Of a stretch of 64,000 bases of DNA, positions 1 through 10,499 are shown one piece after another. Within the stretch, counting starts at the first letter, position 1. The number at the start of each line of letters is the position of its first letter. The stretch comes from Saturnia japonica. Lineage: Eukaryota > Arthropoda > Insecta > Lepidoptera > Saturniidae. Location of the stretch: contig CM065320.1 of NCBI GenBank assembly GCA_033032175.1, positions 4,154,001 to 4,218,000 on the forward strand, in the 5' to 3' direction. The notes beneath the pieces are model-generated. The model was given only the letters and a program-made list of their open reading frames with translations, did not search any database and was not told where the DNA came from. The position numbers and the translations under genes were made by a program.

Positions 1-2
1 AT

Positions 3-155
3 GGTAAAATTGACAGAAATATCTGTCCTGTAAAAATGAAAACTCGAAAAACAAACGTGCCTATTAAGGATATAAAACGACCTTCGCAGGTACCTCCTCG
101 GGCTCCTGGCTCTGATCATCAGGATTCACGCCCTTCAACTTCACAGAATCGATAA
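3..155 (+). CDS. pol: 3' end of errantivirus pol (integrase C-terminal tail), partial
   Basis: The frame beginning at base 3 is open to a TAA at 153-155 and encodes about 50 residues rich in Lys, Arg, Pro and Ser, ending in a Pro/Ser-rich tail. It lies directly upstream of env and overlaps the open env frame (open from 76) in a different frame, as in gypsy-group errantiviruses where pol ends just inside env. The catalytic parts of pol (protease, RT, RNase H, integrase core) lie left of the window. The assignment rests on position and tail composition, because no catalytic motif is present in this short piece. Confidence 0.6.
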   Translation, partial: GKIDRNICPVKMKTRKTNVPIKDIKRPSQVPPRAPGSDHQDSRPSTSQNR

Positions 156-174
156 AAATCCCGGTATAGTCCTT

Positions 175-1818
175 GTGAAACAAGGTCAAGCTAGTGTAAG
201 TTATGATAAGTGGACAATAATTAAGATTTTAGATTTAAGTCTGATACGTGAGGATTTAGAATTCAATATAAAAAGATATACTAAATTTAATCAATATTTA
301 AAAACACATTTTGATAATGAAACATCTAATGTTCAACTTTTTAATGTAAAGCTTCAAACGAATTATGTAATGAATATTAGTATTCAAAAATTAGAACAGT
401 TATCTCCATCAACTAGAATTAAACGTGGACTTCTCAATCCTCTTGGATCTATTATTAAGCTTATAACTGGTAACTTAGATCATAATGATGCTTTAAGATA
501 TGAAAATATGATTGATTCTCTAACGACACGCCAAAATACACTCATTAAAAAGGTAACCTTAATATCAGATATTTCTGAATCAATGATAAAGATAACAAAT
601 TTCACGAAGGACAATTTCATTCGAATAGATAAAGAGTTACGAGAAATAAAAAAATTAATAAATCAAACTAATATTGATATAACTACCCATAATTTTATTA
701 ATGTTTATAATTTATTTTTCCATAATTTTCAACTACTCTACATTCGGTTGAATGAAATTGAAACTTCTCTGGCATTCAGTAAATTAAAAATATTACACCA
801 ATCTCTTATAAACTCAAATGAATTATTAGAATTGTTAAAAAAGATAGAGAAATTCTACAAACTTGTGTATCCAGTAAGTTATGACAATTTAGTTAAAATA
901 GAGCAATGTATAGAGCTTAAAGCTTATACAAAAGGAAGTCAAATAACATTCATTTTAGATATACCAATAATTAGAGATGAAATTTATACATACTACAGAG
1001 CAATTCCAATACCTATGACCAATCCTTCTAATCATACCACCATCATTATTCCTAAATTTCCTTACCTATTAGTAAAAGGGTCTAAATTTGTCTCGCTCAC
1101 TTTACCTTGTAATGAACTTCACGACGAAATGTTCCTGTGTCACGAGGATGATTCTCGAACAACTTCAGAAGACACTTGCATAACAGCATTAATTCAATTT
1201 TCTTCGAATACGAGTTCTTGTCATCCAGTACCAGTTGAAATCAAGACCATTAAGATACAACCAATTGGAAAAGAGAGATGGATTCTTCATAGTAACGCTG
1301 AGAATATATTATCAAAAATTTGTAACGACGAAATAACGAAAGAAAATATAGAAGGGACATACTTCCTCGTCCTAGATGACCATTGCGATGTTAAAATTGG
1401 TGAAATTACGCTAAAAGCTCACCATATTACTACGAGTAATTTGAAGATGTCAAAATTACCGATTATTAATCTTCCCGAAATAACAATTACTGAGCAACAA
1501 TTGCAACGTGAACCCATCAATTTGGATAACAGTGAATTAATAAATCTTCAACATTTAAATAATCTTTTAAAAATCAGTGAAAGTGAACTAAAAACATCAA
1601 GTGAAAGAATTATTAATGTAAAAAGTGTTAGTGCCGGAACTTTATTGTTATATGTGATTATATTTCTATTAATTCTTGTATTCTTAGTATATAAGCTCAG
1701 TTTTTGTAAAAATTATTGCTATCGAAATAATCATAGTGATAATCATCCCTCTGATAATTTCGAACTTGAGGGGGGAGGAGTTATGCAGTCTGTACCCTCT
1801 CTTATTACGTCTTGTTAA
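175..1818 (+). CDS. env: Errantivirus envelope glycoprotein (baculovirus F-like class), intact frame
   Basis: About 547 residues without a stop. Visible landmarks are a furin-type site RIKR at residues 81-84 followed by a Gly/Leu-rich fusion peptide from 85, a helical region with several N-glycosylation sequons, Cys-containing middle segments, and one membrane anchor at about 487-506 with a short cytoplasmic tail of about 41 residues. This is the layout of class I fusion proteins of errantiviruses, related to baculovirus F proteins; it would mediate membrane fusion of virus-like particles. There is no ATG at the N-terminus and no signal peptide in the frame, which is open back to base 76. Errantivirus env is known to be made from a spliced mRNA, so the start probably comes from an upstream exon. 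A possible acceptor is the pyrimidine-rich stretch ending CTTCACAG near 146. The last roughly 12 codons lie inside the LTR. Confidence 0.88.
   Translation: MKQGQASVSYDKWTIIKILDLSLIREDLEFNIKRYTKFNQYLKTHFDNETSNVQLFNVKLQTNYVMNISIQKLEQLSPSTRIKRGLLNPLGSIIKLITGNLDHNDALRYENMIDSLTTRQNTLIKKVTLISDISESMIKITNFTKDNFIRIDKELREIKKLINQTNIDITTHNFINVYNLFFHNFQLLYIRLNEIETSLAFSKLKILHQSLINSNELLELLKKIEKFYKLVYPVSYDNLVKIEQCIELKAYTKGSQITFILDIPIIRDEIYTYYRAIPIPMTNPSNHTTIIIPKFPYLLVKGSKFVSLTLPCNELHDEMFLCHEDDSRTTSEDTCITALIQFSSNTSSCHPVPVEIKTIKIQPIGKERWILHSNAENILSKICNDEITKENIEGTYFLVLDDHCDVKIGEITLKAHHITTSNLKMSKLPIINLPEITITEQQLQREPINLDNSELINLQHLNNLLKISESELKTSSERIINVKSVSAGTLLLYVIIFLLILVFLVYKLSFCKNYCYRNNHSDNHPSDNFELEGGGVMQSVPSLITSC
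1768..1778 (+). other. Polypurine tract (plus-strand primer) of the errantivirus
   Basis: Eleven purines, GAGGGGGGAGG, sit immediately before the LTR start AGTTA. This is where RNase H would leave the primer for plus-strand DNA synthesis. It lies inside the env reading frame. Confidence 0.8.
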
Positions 1819-2086
1819 TTGGTACATACGTTAGAAATGCTGATGTTACGTTTTTAACCCATATTATGTCTGCAAACTACTGATAGACACCTGGTGTTTT
1901 GACTGAATGTATTGCGACATATTTCTCATTATTTCATAGTAAACAGCCCCACTTTGTGTTTATAGAATAAGAGTTTATCAAAAGAGACATTTGTAACAAA
2001 TAAAAGCATTCTTAATAAAGCTTCTTGAGAATCAGTCTTGTCTTAGACTTTTTAAAAACCCTCGGCAGTGCTCCCGAAATTTAACT
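1779..2086 (+). mobile_element. 3' LTR of the errantivirus (308 bp)
   Basis: The segment begins AGTTA directly after the polypurine tract and ends TAACT, which are exact inverted complements, as in gypsy-type LTRs. Two AATAAA polyadenylation signals lie at 1999-2004 and 2014-2019. The env stop codon (1816-1818) is inside it. The 5' LTR and gag are outside the window, so LTR identity, and hence insertion age, cannot be judged. The sequence that follows (ACCTACATAATTG...) belongs to a copy of repeat family E, so the virus appears to have inserted into or beside an older repeat. Confidence 0.8.
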
Positions 2087-2089
2087 ACC

Positions 2090-2250
2090 TACATAATTGT
2101 AGGCACTAAAAGGACTACAAAAAAATTAGGGAGAGTATACGTCTATCTTCTAAGGAAGACCCACAATAAGCATTTTTGTCTTTAAAATAGCCGGGAGCGA
2201 GGGAGTAAAATTCGCGCGGGCATTCTATAGTCCACGTGAACGAATCCATG
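2090..2250 (-). repeat. Repeat family E fragment
   Basis: On the minus strand this matches the first roughly 160 bp of family E: a degenerate CCCGCGG/CGTGGACTA start, then AAAGACAAAAATGCTTATTG, then CTACAATTA. Other copies lie at 26150, 28040, 47258 (minus), 55022 (minus) and 59160. It abuts the viral LTR. Confidence 0.7.
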
Positions 2251-2601
2251 GGCATAGCTACTTTAGATATATTACTTAAAGTATTATCAAAAAAGTTCTC
2301 TAGAAATACCAAAACTTATTCTTCAGTGGAGAGTTCTCCGAAAATTAGCTCTGCTTTCTTTTACTTCAAGGAATTCTTTTTTACTTTAAGCACGTATTAT
2401 AATTCTGATGTACGAAAACCTGTATTGTTACTATAGTGAAAAATATTATGAATTACAATGAAATAAATTAAATAAGGTTTTAGTAGGTCTGTAGGTCTTT
2501 AGTAGGTCTGTTAGGTTTGTCATTTAAACAAGTTCACTGAACCGAGCTCATAACACACAATAAATAATATTTATCGAAACGATGATTCTAAGCTATGTTA
2601 C

Positions 2602-2675
2602 GATTCAATATGTGGCGCAGTGGTCGAGCCATTAACTACTCGAAAGGGCAGAACAGCGTCTGCCGGGCCAGTTAT
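2602..2675 (+). repeat. Repeat family C, copy 1
   Basis: A core of about 70 bp with GTGGCGCAGTGGTCGAGCC, then AAAGGGCAGAAC, then GTCTGCCGGGCCAG, followed by a short (AAT)n run. Four further copies occur in this window (12430, 21685, 39451, 52106), all on the + strand. I do not recognise the family. Confidence 0.65.
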
Positions 2676-2814
2676 AATAATAATAATAAAGCCCTTCATT
2701 CTGGAATAAGAGATAACCTACACATTAATATCATCTATCTATATTATTATATCTGTAGTTATATCTGTATATTTAATATTTTTTCAAATTTTCTCAATGT
2801 GCGTACTATATGAA

Positions 2815-2985
2815 CGGTACTAATAACGAATATGCTATTAAAAAAAATTGTCCGTCTGTTTGTATGTCCGGATTTAACCCAAAAAAAACTTGACTGATTT
2901 TGATGAAATTTTGTACACGGAAAGTATAAGTCATTTTTCAAGTCAATTAGGGGTTTAAATATTCATTTCCGTAAATAAATCGAAC
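2815..2985 (+). repeat. Repeat family G, truncated copy
   Basis: Shares the opening of the family G copy at 49370 (GTATGTCCGG, then AAATTTTGTACACGGAA, then TAAGTCAT) but stops after one module and runs into the LINE relic that follows. Confidence 0.6.
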
Positions 2986-3039
2986 ACAAATACAGCTTCT
3001 AATAAGCCTCACACATCACTTCCTCAAACATCACATAAA

Positions 3040-5047
3040 ACCTTTTGGGAACTTTTAAGTTCTTTAAAGAAATCCTCGCCAATTCTGAAACACATTCCTC
3101 GTAGTGCACGCGTATCGATAACACATCAACTTTCTTTAGATATTAATGATGTGATTTCATTTAATACAAAAAAATCCTGGCAGCACCTATTTACTTTTCC
3201 TTACCGAATTTTGCATTTACATCATGACACAAATAATAAAATTTTTATAACCACAAGACTTAAACAAAATTTACCTGAATAATAATGTACTTCTGGATCC
3301 ACAAATATTATTGATTAAACAAAATTCTAAATTACATAATACTTCAAATTTTCCTTTAGGGCACGTAGAAAACAAATTAAATGAAGGTGATATTAGAGGA
3401 GCTGCTCGTCTCTTGTTTTCCAATGACTCTTCAGCGCCTGATACAGAAGAAACTTTACAGGCATTATTTACTAAACGTCCATCTGTTGCAGCAATCCTTC
3501 AACTTCCCGATCGTCTTCAGCATACTCAGCCTTTAATAGTTAACAAGGATGATCTATATAAGGATATTATATCTTTCCCAAACTGCAATTTTATCTGCAG
3601 TTGGTGCAGATGGTCTGACGCCACAACATCTTAAAGATTTAAAATGTCGATATTGTGGTAACGCTGGCAGGGAACTTTTACAGAACATCACAAAACTTAT
3701 TAATTTTATGATTTCAGGTTATGTACACGATGACTTACTCGACACTCTTTACGGTGCTAACCTTATAGCTTTAAAGAAAAAAGATGGTGGTATTAGGCCC
3801 ATTGCAGTTGGTACCAAATATCGACGGTTAGCTGCAGAATTATGCTGTAAATAAAGTCTGATATTTTTAAAATACTATTTTCAACCATCTAAACTCGGTT
3901 TTGGTTCTCCCGGTGGTTGTGAGGCTGCGGTACACGATTTAAGAACTTTTATTCATTATAAAAGTGAGAAAGTTGTTTTAAAAGTAGACATAAAAAACGC
4001 ATTTAACTCTGTAGATAGAGTTGCCTTAATAACACAAATAAAAGAATAGATTCCTGATACTTTTGATTTTCTCGGTCAGTGTTACAGTACACCTTCTAAA
4101 TTATTGTATAAAAAGCCGGTTTTAATGTCGTCCACTGGTTGTCAACAAGGTGATTCTTTAGGGCCAGCAATCTTTAGTCTTGCTATTCATCCAATTATTC
4201 AAAACTTAAATTCAAAATTTAATGTTTGGTATCTTGACGATGGAACTATAGGAGGCGATACGGAGACTGTCTATGAAGACTACGGTTTAGAACGAAATTT
4301 CTCCAAGTGTGAATTATATGTACCGGAAAATTGTCTTTGTAAATGAAATATAATTAAAAAATTCTCCATTTTAGCTTCTAATTTAAAAATTATAAACAAA
4401 AATTCTCTGTGTTTGTTAAGGTCACCATTCTAGACGAATCATTTAAATCTTTCTTTGATGAAAAAAATCAACAATTTTCCACTATGTCGAATCGATTATA
4501 TAATCTTAATCCTCACATGGCTTTCGTCATTATACGCTACTGTCTATTCGTTCCACAATTCACATATTTCTTACGATGTTGTCATATTTGGAAACATCCA
4601 GATTTATTAGAAAGAGTTGATGACATCGTAAAAAATACTCTTACACATATTTTAAACACATATTTAGATGATAAGTCATGGTCTCAAGCTTCGCTACCTG
4701 TTAGGCATGGGGGATTGGGTATCAGAAAAGTTTCTTCTTTATCTCTTCCCGCTTTCCTCGCTTCAATTCATACCACAAAGAATTTAGTATATCGGATTTT
4801 AGCCCCTTCATTACCACCTGATTTTAATATTAATTTTTTAATAGAAGCTACCAGTATTTGGGAAAGAACTTGCTCGAGTACAAATTTTCCCTCATTACCT
4901 TCATCGCAAACGCATTGGGACGAGCCACTCTGTGAAATAGTCCGAAAAAATTTATTAGATACATCAGCTACTGTAGCTGAGCGTACTCGTTTTTTGGCCG
5001 TGAAAACTTGGGAATCGGGTTTATGGCTACACGCTCTAAGTACTTTT
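3040..5047 (+). pseudogene. Degenerate non-LTR reverse transcriptase with a YLDD catalytic motif
   Basis: RT blocks are recognisable in order across several frames: a domain upstream of the RT (3040-3282), a conserved N-terminal RT region (3311-3570), GGIRPIAVGTKYR (about 3785-3830), motif A VDIKNAFN (about 3985-4010), motif B QQGDSLGPAIFSLAI (about 4140-4190), motif C WYLDDG (about 4227-4244), and a C-terminal block LPVRHGGLGIR (about 4697-4730). The frame is broken by stops near 3282, 3855, 4050 and 4346 and by at least one frameshift near 3570, so it is dead. The motif C form YLDDG differs from the YADD/FADD of the jockey-like relics elsewhere in the window. I cannot assign the clade with confidence. 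Confidence 0.85.
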
Positions 5048-5282
5048 TAAACGTTTGACATGAGGCTTATTGGCCTATTGTTTTCGAAACCAGGCCAGTT
5101 TTTTAATTTTTAATTTTGTTAACGTGTTATTAAGGTAAACATCTAAATTAATTTTTCTCCATTTTGGTAAATAACTTACTGATAAGCATTAGTAGTAGTG
5201 TTATCTCGGCGAACTGTGGGTGTACAAAAGTACACCTCTGCCTAACACAGGCGTGATGGTATTTATGTATGTATGTATGATA
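5048..5282 (+). repeat. Probable 3' UTR and tail of the YLDD retrotransposon
   Basis: After the last RT codons about 155 bp of AT-rich sequence leads to a 75-bp terminal block (5207-5282) that starts CGGCGAACTG, contains a short stem-loop (GGTGTAC/GTACACC with an AAAA loop) and ends in (ATGT)n. The same block forms the 3' end of SINE family B at 26672, 59547 and, reversed, 10301. Either the LINE and the SINE share a tail, or a truncated SINE landed exactly here. Confidence 0.6.
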
Positions 5283-5289
5283 AGTATTA

Positions 5290-6420
5290 TGGCGCCTATT
5301 ATAACATATTACGTATGAAAAATATGACATACCGCTTAGATCTATAGTTTACTATAACGTACATTATTTATATCACGCATTAATTATTGATAATTAATAT
5401 TTTTAAACAATTTTTACATAACATCAAAATAAAATTGTTAAAAAATTATACAAACAATAATGAGGAACGTATTTAAATTGCTAAAAGCTACTAACACTTG
5501 CCCGTACAATGGATTTATTAATTTTAAAAACAATGTCAAGTATGCAGGTATTTAGGTTACAAGCCAAATTTCTTCCGTGTTTATCTTAGAGAAATTCTTT
5601 ATTGTGAATCTTGGAAATAGATTGCGTCTACTGAAGTGGTCGGTCACGTGCATATTTTGTTCGCTATAAATAGCTTTATTATTTGGCAGATGTCCTGGAG
5701 ATAGCCGCGCGAAAATGTCGCTTGCCTTGCTCATCCGCGCCGTCCAACACCGCGCCGCCCAACACCGTGCCGCGACTTTGTACTCGTTACTTATAATATA
5801 ATAATGCCTAATAACAATAAAACAAAGCTATAACCATCAGTCCGAACGTAGCGTTCTAGCCGTGAAACAGTTTTTAAAATCGGATTAATAGCTCCAGAGA
5901 TTACCTCCTAGAAACATACAGACTTTACTTCTTTATAATAGTAGTGTAGATATGACGTTTGTATATTTATACTTCTTACTTTCTCCTTTGATTATTTAAA
6001 TATTATGTTAAAGTTAAACAATTTCTGCATATATACAAGTGATAGTATCTATTATTTTTTGCGTTGCGTTAAGGTTTTCTGTGTGAACAGAATAGCACTG
6101 TTTTTTTATATGGCATTAATTTAAAACTCATATTTAATCTAAAATTTCTAGATTTTATAGTACCTATTATATTTGTTGAGTAAATATTCATACAATTATA
6201 TGCGTTTTCTTATGAAATAGTTGAAATTAGCTACGTTACCATTTCACATAGGTGCACTACGATACACGTCTCTGCGTGCAGCACACGCAATCATTTTATA
6301 AGTAGCTCATGCGATTGTTTTAAAAAGTAGCAAAATATTTTATTATTTCGTTGATAATACGCGGTGTTTTTGTTAAATAAAACTTTAAGTGAATATTTAA
6401 ATATTTTATTTAAATATTCT
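5290..6420. other. Non-coding interval with a 15-bp minisatellite
   Basis: No coding region or long repeat is evident. A GC-rich spot at 5736-5776 contains two adjacent 15-bp units (CGCGCCGTCCAACAC, CGCGCCGCCCAACAC) and a partial third. Confidence 0.5.
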
Positions 6421-6655
6421 GCCTCGTGGCGCAGTGGTAGTAAACGCTACTATTGAGCCGGGAGGTCGCGGGTTCGATACCCGCCTATCACTGATTTTGT
6501 GTGATGAGCATAAATGTCAGTTGTGCGTGTCTGGGTGTTAATATCTATATATGTATGTATGTATATAAGCTGTTTAGTTACCATATTACAAGCTTTGCTT
6601 AGTTTGGAATTAAATGGCCGTGTGTGAAATTCTGTCAAAATTATATAATATTTCT
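6421..6655 (+). repeat. tRNA-derived SINE, family A, copy 1
   Basis: The tRNA-like head has an A box TGGCGCAGTGG (6427-6437) and a B box GGTTCGATACC (6471-6481). It is followed by a body with TGTGTGATGAGCATAA, a TATGTATG run, and a terminal part with AAGCTTTGCTTAGTTTGG. The RNA polymerase III promoter boxes look intact. Other copies are at 11516, 41953 (minus) and 42988. Confidence 0.85.
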
Positions 6656-7000
6656 CATTTTCCAAATATATTTAATTAGTTAAAAGGTATATTGTATTTA
6701 AATAATATATAAATATTATTCTTATTTTTTAAATTAGATAAAATAATTATTATTTTTGCCTAATAACTTTAATCAGTTCAAAATTAGACCTGAAAAATAA
6801 GGATTATAACAACATAGCTATATTGAAGCAATGATGTTAAGTGGTAGCGTGTAAAGATAGCCTCCCACGCTACGTGATATTGCGAACGGACGCGGACCAG
6901 CCCGCACCAACGCACCATTGGAAAAGCGTCGTTTGTGGTAGCACAGACAAGTCCGTTGTATTAATATTTGGTGCGTGGTTGTCCGTGCTCATTTCCAATT

Positions 7001-7081
7001 TAGGTGAAGCTGTAAAAGCCATCAGCGGCTCTGTTTTGTATATGGCTCCTAAGGCTAACAGTATAGTCAGCCAGAAAAAAA
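7001..7081 (+). repeat. Repeat family D, 3' terminal fragment
   Basis: Contains GGTGAAGCTGTAAAAGCC, then CCTAAGGCTAACAGTATAGT, and ends in an A run. It is a diverged copy of the retroposon tail also seen at 20396 and 52828 (both minus), 55338 and 56924. The 160 bp upstream is moderately GC-rich but not recognised. Confidence 0.65.
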
Positions 7082-7204
7082 AATGTCCTTGCTCGTCGGT
7101 CGTGCGTGAGAATCCGCAATAAAACGGACCGTGGGAAATACCTTAACACCTCGTCTAACGACGTGAGTTCGAATCCCTACAACCTAAGCTTGTGGTAGAG
7201 AACA

Positions 7205-7370
7205 ACATCGTGGTGAAACTATAGCATAATGGTAGGATATTTTCTCAATGTCCGCCTGGCTAGCTACCACCCTCAAGTTGAAAATCTGTCACCAAGCACC
7301 TATAGGTCTGTCCCAGCAGCTGCACTTGAGTGCCTTAAATCAGGTGAGTTTGAGGCCAAATAATAAATCT
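7205..7370 (+). repeat. Interspersed repeat, also at 45190
   Basis: GTCCGCCTGGCTAGCTACCA followed by CCCTCAAGTTGA recurs with small changes at 45238-45275. This suggests a degenerate interspersed repeat; the family is not recognised. Confidence 0.5.
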
Positions 7371-10300
7371 AGGAAGATTTTTTATTTTTTATTTTTATGA
7401 ATGAAGAATATTCAACTCGACTCAATTTTGTATTTAAGGATATGAATAATTCTATTCTCAAATAACCACTATTTGCAGCATACTTACAGAGTGAAAGCAA
7501 ACTAGAATAGATGTCGGTAAATAGAGTAATAGGTACCCATTAAAGTTCGTAACATTTTACACTCTGAGGCAATGTACAAACTTTAACAATAAGTTTCTCA
7601 AAGCAACTTTATTCATTATTATAAAAGTTATAATATATTTAAAGCACGTATAAAGCAAATATGCCCCATTATTGTTAAAAATAAATGTATTTTGAAAATA
7701 TGTTAAGGAATTATGTTAATATATCTGTCTTTGTTATATTAGTTTGATTTTGATTGAGTTTTCAATAATGCATTCCTTAGCGCAATTTACAAAAAATAAG
7801 TACTCAAATATAGAGCTAGCTTTATTTGCTACTTAACTAAATAAATAGAATATGAATGACTACTTATTTCAAATAATTTAACTAAGACTCAGTTAATCAA
7901 ATTTATATAAATATAAATACAAAAAAGATAATTTCAAAAGGGCTTTCAATTGTATATTTTGCTTTAAGCAAATGTCAAAGATTATACCAGAGGGCAAATT
8001 ATACCTTCAGCAAGGAAGGAGCTTAAGAAAACAATTTATTCTGGGTAAACAAAAATAATTCCTCTTTTACAGTATTTTTATTTTATATAAATGAGAAACA
8101 AAAATAATTATTACAATGACAATTGCTACGAAATTATAATATTGAGGGAAATTAAAATAATTACCAATTTCATTATGGAGGGCTCAGATGAATTAAATCC
8201 TTTTGGAGGATTGTGGTGTGTATGTAGGAATGTATTTGTAAGTATTAATGATTCACGCACAAAAATACACGTACAAACAAGATAATGTAATTTGGAATAA
8301 GTACTATATTAATCAATGATATCGAAAGTGCACATAACATATTTCTACGAACCTAAGGATTGAATGATCATGTATGTATATTAGATAACAAATATTCACC
8401 TTCTCTTGACGCCTAACAATAACAGAATAGGAGAAGAAAGTATACATTGCTTATAGTTTTCTGTATATCTTATCTGTCAGAAGCTCTCAAGTGTACATAC
8501 AGAAAAATACTGATTATGGGTTAGGGGATAAATTTACTTTAGACTTTAAATTAAAAAAACACGATTGTTTTCCTTCATCGAAATTTCATGCTTATTATGC
8601 TTAGAGTTCGAATTGACTTTATTGTACCCGATAACTATTCGAACACGCTAAAATTGGGGTATATATTTTTATTTGGAGCCAGTAAGAAAGAGAGTCTGAA
8701 CCCAAGAGTCACTTGATTAGAATTTCAATAGATACATTCTTGTGTAAGTGTCATTCCATTTTTTATTTCAAAATCTAAAGATCCGATTGGTATCGTTATA
8801 ATTGGATAAGAACACCGAGCGAACTGCCAACTATTCAATGTTCTTGACTAATTTATTTGAATAATAAGATATAAATTCTAAATAAAAAATTTATACGCAG
8901 TTACATTTCAACTCTTCTATCTATCATAACGACATCTTCTTACTTGGGTAGAAATAAAGTACGACGTTACTTGTAATTGAGATAAAGACCTCAGGGAATA
9001 GAGATCTATTATTATAGCATGCTCTTACTGTAGCCAGCAGAAAGGATGGAACACCACTTTTTATTTTTTTCACTTTTGTGTATCCATGCAAACTTCCTTT
9101 ATTTCCTTTAGATTCATTCGGCTAGTTGTGATTAAAATGCTTTTAGTTGGGTGTTCTCATAGCTTATACCGGTTAGATACTGTAAGGTAGAATTGAGATG
9201 AGGGAAGCTTTTTATTTAATTGCTGTTTTTCATACAAAAAATATACTACGCGGACGAAGTCGCGGGCATAGCTAGTATAAAAAATATAATTATACAGATT
9301 TTCTTCTTCAGCTTAAACAAACAAAAGATTTATGAGTGATCGGGTTTTAATGTGGCTTCCTGGCGAATCGATAAAGCGTTATATAAAATAGTACTCATCA
9401 GAGTACTTTGCTGATCTGTGCGAATATTTCGCACATTACAGAAAGTAAATAATCTACCAGCTGTAAACATTAATTTTAAACTAGACGGGAACGTTTAATC
9501 TATAAAAATGGCGTTTGAATAATTAAACTTTGATGACGAAATGAATATGTTGTTCCGTTGGGTTGTCTGAAAAAAGCCTTTTAGAAAAAATATATAATAA
9601 TAAATAATATTATATGTAGATATTTTTCTTTTTTATGTGCAACCATTCATTGGATTGCAATTCTAACATAGTGGGAGTAACTTTGTAGTCTATCTATATA
9701 GATATAGTATAAAGTAAAGTCACTTACCGCTGTCTGTCCCTATGTACGCTTAGATCTTTTAAACTACACAACGAATTTTAATAAGGTTTTCACTATCATT
9801 TATAGTTTTTTTTACGGAACGTTTATATATAGGTACTTACAAGTTTTTGTATAGCAGAGAAAATTTAAGTATTTGTAATCAAGTCGCCAAGAAATGATTT
9901 TTGGGCGCTTACATGGCTTACGCTGGTTAAACCTTATGAGACACATCAAAATATTATTCTAAGGAATTGTAGTTCTCCTTTTTCCTAAGGACGACTCACA
10001 GTAATAATTTTTATCATCAACAAATAATACATTATTTGCGAAGCTATTTTCTCCTATTCAGTAAGTATTAATCTTTATCCAGATAAGTTTGTTAGTAAAC
10101 TTGGGCATTTAATGTTGATTAAAATTGTCCTTTACAGTTTTCCATTTAAATAAATACCGTAGATGATATCACGAATTCAAAATTACACGCGATCTAAGAA
10201 ATCCCTCTCAGCAAAACGGTCGCAGTCAATTGGCAGGCAATCCCCACCGTTGATAAATTGCGTGTCGCAAGTTAAGCGCACTATTCGTAAATACAAAGTT
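7371..10300. other. Long non-coding interval with repeat ends
   Basis: No supportable gene. At 9250-9285 there is a repeat end (GCGGACGAAGTCGCGGGCAT followed by AGCTAGTAT). At about 9690-9870 an AT-rich repeat-like segment starts GCTGTCTGTCCCTATGTACG. Short open frames here have no coding character. Confidence 0.45.
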
Positions 10301-10499
10301 ACATAACATACCATTACGCCTGTATCCCCGAAGTGTTAGGCAGAGTACTATTGCCATTAAATGGTCACAAAACCAAACTCCGAGCTTCTACTCATAATTT
10401 CATTGAAAAACCCAATAAATAACACTTTGTTCGACCTGAGAATAGAACCTAGGACCTCGAGCATAGCCATCGCGTTTAGGACCACTAGGCTAGAGGCAG
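10301..10499 (-). repeat. tRNA-derived SINE, family B, internally deleted copy
   Basis: Read on the minus strand it starts with CTAGCCTAGTGG, has a degenerate B box, continues with GAAGCTCGGAGTTTGG and ends with ACAGGCGTAATGGTATG. Compared with the copies at 26439 and 59312 it lacks the part around the CGGCGAACTG motif. Confidence 0.75.

Noticed and set aside
1..2086. A complete endogenous virus
   Set aside because: Only the pol tail, env and one LTR are in the window; gag, most of pol and the 5' LTR are not visible.
6421..6494. A tRNA gene, given good A and B boxes
   Set aside because: No proper acceptor stem pairing is evident, the sequence continues into a repeated body, and three more copies with the same body exist. 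It is the head of a SINE.
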